In this document: piece after piece, positions 10,401-24,800 of the stretch | Layout of the letters: each line of letters starts with the position of its first letter | Position numbering within the stretch: position 1 is the stretch's first letter | Source: Aspidiotus rigidus | Lineage: Eukaryota > Arthropoda > Insecta > Hemiptera > Diaspididae | Direction of reading: 5' to 3' | Length of the DNA: 64,000 bases | Assembly: GCA_035079385.1 (NCBI GenBank) | Contig: JAVHKY010000004.1 | Span: 13,361,001-13,425,000, forward strand | Notes under the pieces: generated by a model | What the model saw: only the letters and a program-made list of their open reading frames with translations | Told to the model about the DNA's origin: nothing | Database searches by the model: none | Position numbers and translations under genes: made by a program

Positions 10401-13400
10401 CTATGAGAAATATGAGGTAGCTCGAACGAATTATTAATTATATTAATTATTTAATTATTTATTTATTTAATTATTTAATTACTTAACTATTCAATTATTT
10501 AATATTATTTATTTATTTATTATTAATTATTATTATTACGCGGGGTGTACTCGCGAATTTATGAATCACCCACGAGGTAGAGATTTTCTAATTATTAATT
10601 ATATTAATTATTAACAGGGAACCTGTTTTATGGGGGGCTATTTGAGAAATCTGGCGTCCGCCGTCCGCCGTCCAGCGAAAAACTTAGAAAAATTTCGACC
10701 CTCGAGCCATATATGATAGGAGAGGGACTTAGAAAAATTTCGACTCTCGAGCTATATATGATAGGAGGGGGACTTAGAAAAAATTTCGACTCTCGAGCTA
10801 TAGATGATAGGAGGGGAACTTAGAAAAATTTCGACTCTCGAGCCATATATGATAGGAGAGGGACTTGGAAAAATTTCGACTCTCGAGCTATATATGATAG
10901 GAGGGGGACTTAGAAAAAATTTCGACTCTCGAGCTATAGATGATAGGAGGGGAACTTAGAAAAATGTCGACTCTCGAGCTACATTTGATAGGAGGGGGAC
11001 TTGGAAAAATTTCGACTCTCGAGCTATATATGATAGAAGGGGGACTTGGAAAAATTTCGACTGTCGAGCTATATATGATCTAGGCTTCCTTGAATTTTCA
11101 ATACCAAATCTCATTCGAATCATAAAACAGGTTCCCTGCGTTCCTCGTTTAACTTCGTTAAGGAAGCCGTAATTTTTAATTATTTATTTATTTAATTATT
11201 TAATTATTTAATTATTTAATTATTTAATTATTTAATTATTTAATTATTTAATTATTTAATTATTTAATTATTTAATTATTTAATTATTTAATTATTTAAT
11301 TATTTAATTATTTAATTATTTAATTATTTAATAATTAATTAATTAATATAATTATTTATTATCATTACGCGGGGTGTACTCGCGAATTTCTGGATCACCC
11401 ACGGGGTAGAGATTTCTCTTGACGGGGGGGGAGGGGGGGTGTACTCGCGAGTTTCAAAATCGGGGTCCGGCGAGAGAAAAGACATGGAACATGTCAAAAC
11501 GGCAATTGAAGATAAAACTTACGGGTTCTCTGACGGAGTTGAACGAAGGGTGGCGGGGAACCTTGAAAAATGTAGATTGTGACGTCACAGGCCCGGACTT
11601 TGGAGGTTACATAATAGGAGAGGAACTTGAAAAAAAGTCATATATGACGTCATCAGATTGTGATGTCACAAGGTTGACCCATGTAATCATCAAACTGTGA
11701 CGTCACAGGCAATCCCCTCCCCCGAGCTTTATAATAGGAAGGAGACTTGGAACAAAAAAATCATCAGATTGTGACGTCATAGGGCTGACCTATTTCGTCA
11801 TCAAATTGTGACGTTACAGGCCCCACTCCTAAGCTATATATGATGGGAAAAGTTTTGGAAAATTTTCGAACTCTAAGCTTTGCCGGTCGGACGGACGGTG
11901 GACGGCGCAACGGACGTTTTTCCGACCCTGCCACCGATAAAAGAGATTACCCGTCTCCTAGGGCACTTCAAATCAACTAAACTACTATCAATTACCGATT
12001 CTCGAAAAAATTGCTGGTGCACATCTTCGGATATAACACTTTCAAAATAATCCATCCAGTAGTTTTGGAAAGTTTCATGGACAAAAAACTTATTGGCAGG
12101 CAAGATAAATAAATAAATATAAAGGACGGGTGTAAGACCTTCCTTTTCCAACGAGAGAAGTCGGTAAAACCTAGAGAGACACCTTTTGTAATATGATTTC
12201 GGATTAGTACAAAATGCTTAGCCTCCAATTTTAGAAATTCATCTGAGTGCTTTCATTCAAACCAAATTTATGACGCAAAACTTGTGAAACAAATATGATT
12301 CCTCTGTGAGCTCTACCTTTTACACCTAAGACGTTTTCTCTAAACATTCTAGGAATCGATGTTTATACAAGTTTGTTAATTCATGTTACTGAAATCTTTG
12401 ATTGCTCCTGAAGTTTTGTGCCTGTCTTATCAGTAGGTATTTATAGCTCTATGGAGCAACATCACCCTAGGATTGTGATGATATCGTGACCGAGGAGGAC
12501 GGAATAGAGACTGTTTTTTTAAGTGATATCATTATTGCGGGGGAAGGAGGTAAATGTTGTGGAGAATTTTACATTGAAAATTTTAATACTTTCTTACCGT
12601 AAACCGTAGATGTTCCTCTACTGTTAATTCATCGAACAAGAAATTCTTCTGACAAACAAAGCTGGAAACGTAGGATATTTGCTCACTCGTAATTCGTTGG
12701 CCATTCATCAAAATTTCTCCGTCGGAATCGCCTAGAATTCAATAAATATTTTGTAACGAAATCCAACATTATTTTGTTTCGTCGATTTCGTCACTGTTTC
12801 TCTTCAATGAGAACACATTAAATCAAGTCCACCCATAAACATTACTGTTTGCTGATTTTTCCAATTTCCCTTCATAAAATTGTAGGAAAGTTGAAATTTT
12901 TTAACGCTCCTGAAATAAGTGAGAGCTTCCACTTTCCTGGGACCACAATTCATGTACATATGTAAGATACCGTCATCTACATTTAACTTAAGCAATGACG
13001 GGTACATAGCCAAAAAACCCTATCGTTGTACCTTTTCCGATCAGGAAGAAATCGAACGCCAGTGCAATGAACTATTAAAATATGGCATGATCACAGAATC
13101 TCAGTCGCCTTTTGCGTCTCCTGTGACAATGCAATTACACGCAATTGTGTCAAACATTACAATGACACTCTTCATAGCATTACTGGTTTTCCTCCTTCTT
13201 ATCTCTTAACTGGTACCCAGAAAAATATCGTTCCTGACTCACTCTTAAGGTGAGCTGACACGAGGCTAGTTCTATACGCTATTTTTGCTAGCTGCTAGAC
13301 TATAGAGCTATCCGCCCTGGGATGGATAGCGCGATAGTTGATACCTTTACCCGTTTTTCTACAGACTAGCAGCTATACCTACTGGCCGTGTTGGAAGGCA

Positions 13401-16400
13401 TTACGCTAGTTGACCACGATAGCCGACTAGCAGCTAGAAAACTATCTTCGTGACAACCCGCCTTTATCCTCCACTGCCAATACATCTTATGATAGACAAT
13501 TAGCACTTAAGAACTCGAATAAAAACCATTTATATAATAAGAAACTGTACGACGAATCTAAAAATGATGTAACTTTTAATGTTGGTGATCTTGTCTATGT
13601 CGATAATGGTAATAAGTTAAACAGAAATAAACTCGATTCATTACGAATTGGACCTTTTCCAATTGTTCGCCGATTATCAATTAATAACGTTTTTGAATTA
13701 CTTCTTCATAATGGCCCATTAGGAAAACGTTTGTACCAAGCTTCGAAAATAATTACCAAAACCTGTTAATGATGGTTCAGCTTCCTAATCTCCCTTTTTC
13801 TTCTTCTTTCTTCAGCGCTCTTAAATGAGTGGGGAAGGGGGATGTAAGATACCATCATCTCTTCTTTGTTATCTCTTTATCATTTACTCGCATTTCGCAT
13901 TACACCATCTTGTCCGTGACTCCCTTATCTAATCATCATCTTTTCGACTCGTATTCCACTTGACTTTTTACTTTACGAATCAGTTATAAATTCCGCGTTG
14001 TAACTTAATGTGCATCTCGCTTTTCGCGTCCTATTATTATCTATCGCTATTTCAACCGTTTAACGACTTTGTTTTTTAATTCGTATTTATTTTTAATAAA
14101 CGCATTCATTTCAAGTCGTTTCATTAGCTCTCCTATACATATATGATATTGCTCGAAGGTTTAAATTTTAAAAATTTCCTTCTGGTTGTATGATAGCTCT
14201 ACGGTCGGGATTTTTAAAAATTCACCCTTTTATATTTTTTCAAGTCGCCTCTCTTTCATACTTTCTGAAGGTCAACATTTTTTCAAATCTCCCTCTTGGT
14301 ATATGTATCTTAATTGGTTGTAATTCTTTCAAGCTCTTGATGGAGTAATTCAGAGCCTTCGCTCTCCTGGAAACCACAATTTTCCCACTTCGGGCTACGG
14401 ACAACCTTCCTTCTCGGGGAATAGGTTTCTTTTCTAAAATAGTCGAACTTGTACGCAAGCGGCTCTAGCCGGGCAAGGGGGGAAAATGGCCTTGGTCGGA
14501 AAATGTTTCAAATGTCTGTCAAAATGTTGTCCCTTATGAGAAAACTTTAAACCCAAAAGGGGCTCACCTACATGGGCTGCAGAGTGATTTTTAGGCCTAA
14601 AATCCAAATGGCTATATCTCAGCCGATAATGATCGCACAGCGATGAAACTTGAGGACATTTTAGTATATGTGAACGTTCATCCATGGTTTTTTTTTCAAA
14701 AAAACCATTCATATTTTCCCTAGTTTCTAGCTATAACAAAACTTCAAACTCGATAAAAAAAAATTGGGGGGTGGAGGTCCCTGGGGAAAATCATTCATTT
14801 GAAGCGCCATACCCTCTACTATAACATACATGAGTACCATGGTCCTCGGTGAGGTGCAACATTCCCAAAAAAATCAATATTAATGAATTTCTGTGATTTT
14901 TCCATAAATAGCGGGGTGAACTATGACTGCTACCACAATAGACCGCGAGAAATCAATGGTCAATGTTCGAGGTGAAAAATACGCACTCCTCCATGAGATG
15001 AAATGGGAATGTTGATAGACCAAAAATATATTTTTAGTATTTCGTTTATCGATTTGGTCAATTCTTATGTAAACACGTCCACCGATTAGGTGGAGTACGT
15101 TAGATTGAGAAAAATAGTTGAAAAATTCTCCAGTCGCTGGAACAGTCTGAAATTCACCCTAAAGGACCGTGAGTTTTGGTATTTCATTCATCAATTCGTT
15201 CAATTCCTAAGTAAACATGTATGCCAAGTTTGAAAAAAATTCTCCAGCGAAATTACAAAAATTAGAGAAAATCTTTCACCCTGGAGAACCGTGAGTTTTG
15301 GTATTGCGTTCATCAATTAGGTCAATTCCTAAGTAAACATGTATGCCAAGTTTGAAAAAATTCTCCAGCCGATGGAACCTACTGGAAAGGACAAATAATC
15401 GAGAACATCTAATTTTTTACCCTGGAGGACTGCGATGTTTGGTATTTTGTTCATCAATTAGGTAAATTCTTAAGTAAACATGTCCGCCAAGTTTGAAAAA
15501 AATATTCAAAAAATTCTCCAGCCGCTGTAATGGTCTAAAAATGACAATAAATCGGGGAAATCCACTTTTTCAACCTGGAGAATCGTAAGTTTTGGTACTT
15601 CATTTCACAATTCGTTCAATTCTTATGTAAACATGTCCGCTGAGTTTGAAAAAAATAGTCAAAAAATTGTCCAGTTTCTGGGATGCCCTGGAAATAGTAA
15701 AAACTCCAGGTAATCCACTTTTCCAACATGGAAAACCGTGATTTTTCATATTTTGTTTATCAACAAGGTCAATTCTTATGTAAATCCATCCTCCGAGTTA
15801 GTCAATAAATTCTCCAGTTGCCGGAATGGTCTAGAAATAGACCAAGTTCAGAAAATCCACTTTTTCAACATAGAGAGCTCTGATTTTTGGTATGTTCTTC
15901 ATCAATTACTTCAAATCTTACGTTAGTACCTCCGCCGAGTTTGAAAGAAATAGTCCAGAAATTCTTCAGTCGTTGGAATAGTCTGAAAATGAAAAATTGA
16001 AAATATCTGCTATTTGAACTTGGAGAATCGTGATTTTTATATTCTATTTATCAATAAGGTCAATTTTTGAGTAAATACATCCCTATTTCGAAAAAAATAG
16101 GTATTCAATAAATTCTCCAGAAGCTCATTGGTACGGTCGATTCTTCTAAGAACACTTACGCCGAGTTTTAAAGAAATTGAAAAAAATTCTCCAGTCGTTC
16201 GGACGCTCTGAAAATATTAAAAAATCAAAGATACACACCCGCCACAACGATTCATGTGTTACTTTTCTCCCCTCGAGTCGCAGCGGTACAAATTGTGTTA
16301 CTGATAGCCGTGCACTCGCATGATGTGGACGAATCCTTTTCCGAGACACAAGAAGACAATCATCTCCTTTGTACTGTCATGCTCATAAATTCCAATATTT

Positions 16401-18791
16401 GAAGCATTGTCACCTCAACTCGAGAGAAGATTCCTGTACTTCATGGAAGTGCACGGCTCCTAGTAACACAGTTTGTACGTCTACGACTTCAGGGGAACAA
16501 AAATAAACATTCAACACTTTAAAGTAAAGGAAATGAATCTTAGGGGTGGGTGTGTACCGGTTTTTTACTATTTCCAGGGCGTCCTAGCGACTGGAGAATT
16601 TATTGACTATTTTTTTCAAACTCAGCGGACACGTATACATAAGAATTGAACGAATTGTGGAATGAAGTACCAAAACTTACGATTCTCCAGGATGAAAAAG
16701 TGGATTTCCCCGATTTATTGTCATTTTTAGACCATTACAGCGGCTGGAGAATTTTTTGACTATTTTTTTCAAACTTGGCGTACATGTTTACTTAAGAATT
16801 TACCTAATTGATGAACAAAATACCAAAAATCGCGGTCCTCCAGGGTAAAAAATTAGATGTTCTCGATTATTTGTCCTTTCCAGAAGGTTCTAGCGGCTGG
16901 AGAATTTTTTGACTATTTTTTTCGGATTCGGCGGATGTGTTTACATAAGAATTGACCTAATTGATGAACGCAATACCAAAACTCACGGTCCTCCAGGGTA
17001 CAAAATTGGATATTCTCAATTATTTGTCCTTTCCAGAGCATTACAGCGGCTGGAGAATTTTTTTCAAACTTGGCATACATGTTTACTTAGGAATTGAACG
17101 AATTGATGAATGAAATACCAAAACTCACGGTCCTCCAGGGTGGAAAAGTGGATTTTCTCTAATTTTTGTAATTTCCAGAACGTTCCAGCGACTGGAGAAT
17201 TTTTTGACCATTTTTTTCAAACTCGACGAACATGTTTACGTGAGAACTGGCCTATTTGATGAATGAAATACCAAAACTCACGGTCCTCCAGGGTGAAAAA
17301 GTGGATTTTCTCACTTCTCTTCTATTTTCAGACTGTTCCAGCGACTGGAGAATTTTTCAACTATTTTTCTCAATCTAACGTACTCCACCTAATCGGTGGA
17401 CGTGTTTACATAAGAATTGACCAAATCGATAAACGAAATACTAAAAATATATTTTTGGTCTATCAACATTCCCATTTCATCTCATGGAGGAGTGCGTATT
17501 TTTCACCTCGAACATTGACCATTGATTTCTCGCGGTCTATTGCGGTAGCAGTCATAGTTCACCCCGCTATTCATGGAAAAATCACAGAAATTCATTAAAT
17601 ATAGATTTTTTTGGGAATGTTGCACCTCACCGAGGACTATGGTACTCATGTATGTTGTAGTAGAGGGTATGGCGCTTCAAATGAATGATTTTCCCCAGGT
17701 GCCTCCCCCCCGATTTTTTTTTATTGGAATTTGAAGTTTTGTTATAGCTAGAAACTAGTAACTAGGGAAAATATGAATGGTTTTTTTTTAAATAAAATAC
17801 CATGGATGAACGTTCACATATACTAAAATGTTCTCAAGTTTCATCGCTGTGCATTCATTATTGGCTGAGATATAGCCATTTGGATTTGAGGCCTAAAAAT
17901 CACTCTGCAGCCCATGTGGGTGAGCCCCTTTCGGGTTTAAAGTTTTCTCATAAGGGACAACATTTTGACGGACATCTGAAACATTTTTCGACCAAGGCCA
18001 TTTTCCCCCCCTTACCCGGCTAGAGCATTTATACCCAAAGAAAATTATACGTAGGTAAAATTCTATCCAGGGAAAATCATACGCGTAATGAAAATTGTAC
18101 GCAGATACAATTATTCGCAGGGGGCATGCACTACATGAAAATTTTTCGCAAAACTGATCGAACAGTGAGGGGAAAAATAGGTTTCCTGTGAACGTTGTTA
18201 GTCTTGATTGTTCAACGCAAACACCTACGAGAACTGTATGCTCGATCGAATGGGAGGGAAAGTGCATGTATTCACCGTCGCCAGAAGTGACGTAAGTTCT
18301 GGAGTTTCGATGACCGACAGCTGCATGAAAGTTTGAGAATTCGCGTTACCTCTTACAAGAACGTGAAACACTTTTCTCCGTACAATTTACCGGACACCCT
18401 GGGCTATACTAGGCCTGACATAGAGGCTTGACTTCAGTATACTAGGATAGCCTCCATCATATTGAATCCACTATATAAATTCATTTATTGAAAAGATACG
18501 TCTTTCGATACCTCCGGGTGTCATTTAGAGGCATATCGAAGAATTTTGTTTTTTATAAGTCTTTCTCTCGAAGAAAATCTGTTTATTCATATTAAATCCA
18601 TTCTCACGACTAGCTCATGGAGTCTGAAGAAGTGACATATCTATGATTAAAGTTTTTTCCCCAAAAAAATAATCACTTGTATTTTTTTCTGAGGACTTGC
18701 GCCTCGAATCGTTTTTGACAGCAACTTCAATCAAAGGTCGTGCTATTTCAGCTCCATGAATAGTCCAAACTCCAAACAGATTTTTAAATAC

Positions 18792-18885
<94 letters not shown>

Positions 18886-21800
18886 AAGCTAATACATAGG
18901 ATTATTTTCTGATGAAAATTTCTAGATACTAAAAATCATCCGTGAGTACCTATTACAGTAGAAGCTCGATTATCCGCCATCGGGTTAACCGCCCTCCGGG
19001 TTATCCGCCTCAAATTCATCCGCCCGTCCTGCCGGATTATCCGCCCACCGCCTGACTTTTTCTCAAAAACAGGGCTTCCACAATGAAATATGTATGTACA
19101 GTGTATGTACTTTGAATTAATGTGTACCAATACAATAATATATGTACATACATTTATGTATTTCTTTTGTAAAAGTGTTTTCCCCAGCCAAATTCGAAAG
19201 GATTGTAGTTTAATGCATACATACACTACATTTTTTCATGTTTAAACGTACTACAATTGAAATTTATCCTTCATTCGGGTTATCCGCCCTTTTCGCTATC
19301 CGCCCTACACTCAGCCCCAATTAGGGCGGATAATCGAGCTTCTACTGTAATTACTGATGTGTCTGTTTTCTCACCTTTGTATCTTCCATTTAAAACAGCT
19401 AACAGAGTTGTTTTTCCACCTCCACTATAAAAATAAAAAATCACGAATAAAATGATTTATTGTTAGCTCTGTCTACACAGATTTGCAGTACGATGGAGTT
19501 CAAGAATGAAAGACGGTGATGAATGTAGTTGGGGTGAATGTTCTTGAGCATGGAGGCGTGAATGTTGTCCTGACTGGGAGCGGCTTGTGTATGGAGGAGT
19601 TGAGTTCAAGCGGGATGTTAGAAGGTTGTAGGAAAGGGAAGTGAGGTCAATTTCGAAAGAGTGAAGAAGAGCTTCTGCTTGAAATTCAAGAATGGGACAG
19701 TGGTTATCGTAGTTTGAACGAACCGATATCGTTGAGGAATTAAAAGCAAGAAGTTCAGAAGTATCCTAATAGAGGTAAACAATAGTGGAGTCAGATTCGG
19801 ATTTGAGCTGTGAGATAGTGTGAAATGAAGATTTACGCGCTAGTCGCTTTGTATCCCTTCAAATAGTGGAGGAGGAAGCGGGTTTGTTAATACTCGTAAC
19901 AAATCAGCTCTAAGACTGTTTTTTGGACAAATGAATTAGAGCCCTCACTTTTGCACGCGATTGTTATATTTGATGAAGTCAGTATAAAAATTGTAGTCTT
20001 ATAGTAGGACCGGTGTATTTCTTTAGGCAATTTGTTGGCCAATGAAATTTTTTGGACTTTCTGCCTTGTGAAGTTCAAAGGAGAGGGAATGGAGAGCCTT
20101 ACTGTTTCGAGGATTAAATTGGTGAATACTGAAATAGTGTTTTGGGAGTTAGAAGGGTCTTGGAGGGAGCTGCAGTATCAGAGGTGAGATGTTTTTTTGA
20201 GTCACTGGTTAAAGTGGAATAAATGAAGAACAGAGTTACTTTTTCGCTGATTTAGAAAAAGTTATATTAATTCTCACCTTGGACTGATGATAGCCAACAA
20301 GCTACCACTCTTTGCCATTCCGCAAACTGAAACAGTGAGAGAAATAACAACATATGAGTGGAACTATAAATATTAGAAGATAAAATACGTCAAATAAATT
20401 TAACGATTTAGCTAGAAAATTTGTATGAAGTTCATTGAACAATGACAGCTGTGTCGCCGGGGACTAACAACATCAGACCCGTCTCCTTTCGTTCCTATAA
20501 CTTGAATCCCTCTTTCTATTCCTTGATCTCCTTCTGTAAGGTCTTTTGCCAATTCAAGGATCCTACCTATTGCACGAGAAGAGTGCAAATTATAAATTAA
20601 CATGCGAAAGTTTCCCTGTTATCTACATCGGTCAGATGAGACGAAAACTTGAAGGGCGGATGCGAAGAAAGCGATCTTCCTTACACATGCGACATTTATT
20701 AGCTCAATTACTTTTGTACCAGTGTACCAATTCGTAGAAGTGTTTTATGCCTTATGTGACGCAAATATAATCCCGGATGAAGTTACTGCAGTATTCAATT
20801 ACTTATTTGAGGATACTTGGATTAGACAGAGCACTCGAATTAGGCGACAACGCCCGCGATTCGCCGATGGAATTGTTCGAAAGCTGCCTGTAGAGATGTG
20901 CCAAAAACAAATAATGCGGTTGAAGTCTGGAACACTACTTTCGAAGTTGCGCCCGACATAGTTCACCCACACATCTATAAATTCCTGGCGGCGATTAAAC
21001 GGGAGCAATCATGAATGGAGGCAAAGTATGAGCAGGAATAGAATCAATGCGGTTTCTCAATTTATGGCCAGAACTACTAGACGAAGTCATACTCAAGCGA
21101 GTAATACAAACGGAGTAATTTACAATTTTAGCCACAGAAATTAAACGACGCCGGAGCGCTTTCGATTAAACAATCATTGTCAACGGGGACTGGAAAGCGA
21201 CTGAACCAACTCCGGCTGTAAACTAGGAACATACGAGGAAATCAGGATTGAACCAGCGAGTCATCACAACGTGAATCATACTCGTAAACTAGTTCAATAA
21301 ACCCTTCATCAGGTATGGACCTGTTGAGCACATTAAGGTCGTCGTTATTTAAATGACGGATTATTTCGATGTGTTCTAACGCTTTCCGCTTCGAATACGC
21401 GTTTTCTATATAGAGGAGGACCTCGGACCCCTCTTTAATGCTATGGCCGCTAGTGATTAGATGGTCCGCAAACGCCGATTCACCTATATTCTTCTTTCCC
21501 CACGCCTTCCTATGTTCAGCGATTCTAATTTTCAACTGACGGCCCGTCTCGCCGATATAAATTCCGTTACAATCCTTACACTCAACTTTATACACACCAC
21601 TCCTCTCGGGCAGTTGGATGGGGTCTTTTAGCCTAACCAATAAACTTTTTATGGTATTGGGGTTGTAATACACAGGCCGAAATCCGAAGGGGCGTAGGAC
21701 ACGACTCAATTGAGATGAAAACTGCCCCAAGAACGGAAGCCTTATCCAACGCTCTCTACTGTTAAGGGCCGTATTGCGGAGGCGGGTTTACGAGTATGAT

Positions 21801-24800
21801 TCACGTTGTGATGACTCGCTGGTTCAATCCTGATTTCCTCGTATGTTTCTAGTTTACAGCCGGAGTTGGTTCAGTCGCTTTCCAGTCCCCGTTGACAATG
21901 ATTGTTTAATCGAAAGCGCTCCGGCGTCGTTTAATTTCTGTGGCTAAAATTGTAAATTACTCCGTTTGTATTACTTGCTTGAGTATGACTTCGTCTAGTA
22001 GTTCTGGCCATAAATTGAGAAACCGCATGGATTCTATTAATAACGCTGATACAGCGTATTTGCGATTTCTGTTCGGGAAGTTTCGGAACCAAAGGTCGTC
22101 GTTCTCATCTCACATATGGTTTCTTCGCAAATGCTTAAAATTACCCCTTAAGCCTAATGTCATTAAGCTTCGGTTGTTTTCGGATTGCGATCGTACCACC
22201 AAAAAATTGGAAAAATTCCTGACGGAAAAATGGATCCGCACTGAATTGCGGAGGTGGCATGGAAAGTTGAATGTCACCACTAGGCTGAACTTATTGGTCC
22301 ATTCTAGACTTTCTGGCCTACTGCATCCGGGTGAATTGAATCTGTTTATTAAGGCTATTAATGTTAAATGCCGCGGTTTTGAAGCTAAATTGAAAAGGAA
22401 GAAAAATAAGAAACTTTGTTCCCTCCAGAAAAAGAAAGAAAATTTGAATAACCCCGCTGTCCAGGACGTGAGACCTGAGGTCAGTGTTATCCAAAACTTC
22501 TAACCGCGCATTATAAATTGCAGTCAGGTTGAGTTCAGTAGTGATGAGGTGAATTTATTAGAGAAAGGGTTGAAGTTCCGATTACCCCCTCTTAATAATA
22601 GTAATGCTTTGGCTAATGTTGTTGCCGACCTCGAGGTGAAAATCGGACCGGGGGTTAGTACTCAAAAAAATTGTGCTGCTCTTGTCCGCAATACCCCCCT
22701 CCCTCGTATAAATAATTACGCAATTGAGGTGATTAAGGGATTAAAGAGGAGGGTCAGGGAGGAGGGCTTATTCATCACGAAGGCTGACAAAAGTAATGCC
22801 ATTGTCGTGATGGAGAAGTCCTCCTACGTCTCCAAGGTCTATGGCGTTCTCGGCCAGTGTGGTGCTAAGGAAAACGACAGTTTCAATTTTCCTAAACACG
22901 TAAAAGAAGTTAGACGTGTGATAAACGAGTGTGAACTTATTATTAAAACTCCCTCGCTAAAAAGATTGCTCCTGGAGCCCAACCCTGTGCCTCCCCTCTT
23001 GTACGGGCTACCAAAAGTCCATAAAAAAGATAACCCGATGCGTTCGGTCGTATCCTTTGTGTCCTCCCCCACGTACGCTCTCGCGAAATTTTTGGACCGA
23101 TGGTTTAAATCAAGAGTTGACCATGAGTCACCTTACTCGGTGAAAAATTCGGTCTCCTTGGCTGATAGGCTTAAGGATAATATTCTTCCGCTGGGATCGA
23201 CCATGTGTTCATTTGATGTGGTCGGCCTGTTCCCCAATATCCCCAGAGCAACCGCCATGCAACATATGGGAGACCTTTTGATTCAAACAAATGTTCGCCA
23301 AGAAGAATTGGGTGAATTTTTCAATCTCCTCAATATTTGTTGGTCTCCCAATTATTGCAAATTCGATAACAAGTTTTTTGAGTTTCCTGAAGAGGTTGGA
23401 ATACCCATCGGTTCTCCTTTGGGTTCTCTCATTTCGGAGGTCTTTATGTCTAAGTTTGAGCTCGATTTGTTCTCCTCTGGCAGTGCGTATTTAGATCAGA
23501 TTTATTATTGGCACAGGTATGTCGACGATGTGTTGTGTACGTGGACTGGTCCCCGAGAGCTTCTTTTGGAGTTTCTCCAGTATCTAAATAATCAATATCC
23601 TTCTATAAAATTTACTTTAGAAATCGGTGGCGCATCTATTAATTACTTGGATTTGACGATCTGTATAAAAATAACCGATATCGAAAAGAGCCTACCCAAT
23701 AATACCGACATAGTTAGATATATCAGTAGAATGAAGTGGAGATGGGCGGGATATGTGGCGAGGATGAGGGACGACAGGTGGGCATATAAAACAACCTTCT
23801 GGTATCTTTCGCACTACAAGAGGAGAAGAGGCCATCAACGTACGAGGTGGTACGATGATATTAATGGGTTTTTAAGGGGGAAAAACTTCCAAAAAATTGC
23901 AAGAAATAGAAAGGAGTCGGAACGACTGCAGGAAACCTTTGCTCTCTATGGGCCGACGATCTTTAATTAGTTATTAACTGTTGTATTGTACTATAATTGT
24001 AATCGTCAATAAAGGGGATTTGGATTTGGAATAGAGACGGTATCCATGAATTCGGTATATACAGGAAAGATACTGCGACCGATATTACTGTCCACGGAAA
24101 ATCTTTTTGCCCTGTAGCCCATAAATATGCTGGATTTAACAGCTTAATCCATCGACTGACTAGTATTCCTCTCAATCAGTCAGCCTTCCAAAAAGAGGTA
24201 TTAACTATAAAGCACTTGGCCAGAGTGACTAAGTGAACTTAGACATTGACCTTATGATCCAAAGGAAAGTTACTCGAAAATGCCTCGATTCCACCACCTC
24301 CCTCCCCCGCATTACGGCCCTAAACAGTAGAGAGCGTTGGATAGGGCTTCCGTTCTTGGGGCAGTTTTCATCTCAATTGAGTCGTGTCCTACGCACCTTC
24401 GGATTTCGGCCTGTGTATTACAACCCCAATAGCATAAAAAGTTTATTGGTTTGGCTAAAAGACCCCATCCAACTGGCCGAGAGGAGTGGTGTGTATAAAG
24501 TTGAGTGTAAGGATTGTAACGGAATTTATATCGGCGAGACAGGCCGTCAGTTGAAAATTAGAATCGCTGAACATGGGAAGGCGTGGGAAAAGAAGAATAT
24601 AGGTGAATCGGCGTTTGCGGACCATCTAATCACTAGCGGCCATAGCATTAAAGAGGGGTCCGAGGTCCTCCTCTATATAGAAAACGCGTATTCGAAGCGG
24701 AAAGCGTTAGAACACATCGAAATAATCCGTCATTTAAATAACGACCACCTTAATGTGCTCAACAGGTACATACCTGATGAGGGGTTGATTGAACTAGTTT

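Noticed and set aside
14434..18023. Similar open frames at the two ends of the foldback element
   Set aside because: They are mirror images of the inverted arms (minus strand at 14434-14712, plus strand at 17802-18023) with no family features.
20412..20603. Minus-strand frame near ABCG exon 2, first considered an upstream exon
   Set aside because: Its possible donors do not give the phase needed by exon 2, whereas the exon at 28565-28676 fits exactly and encodes the expected pre-Walker sequence.
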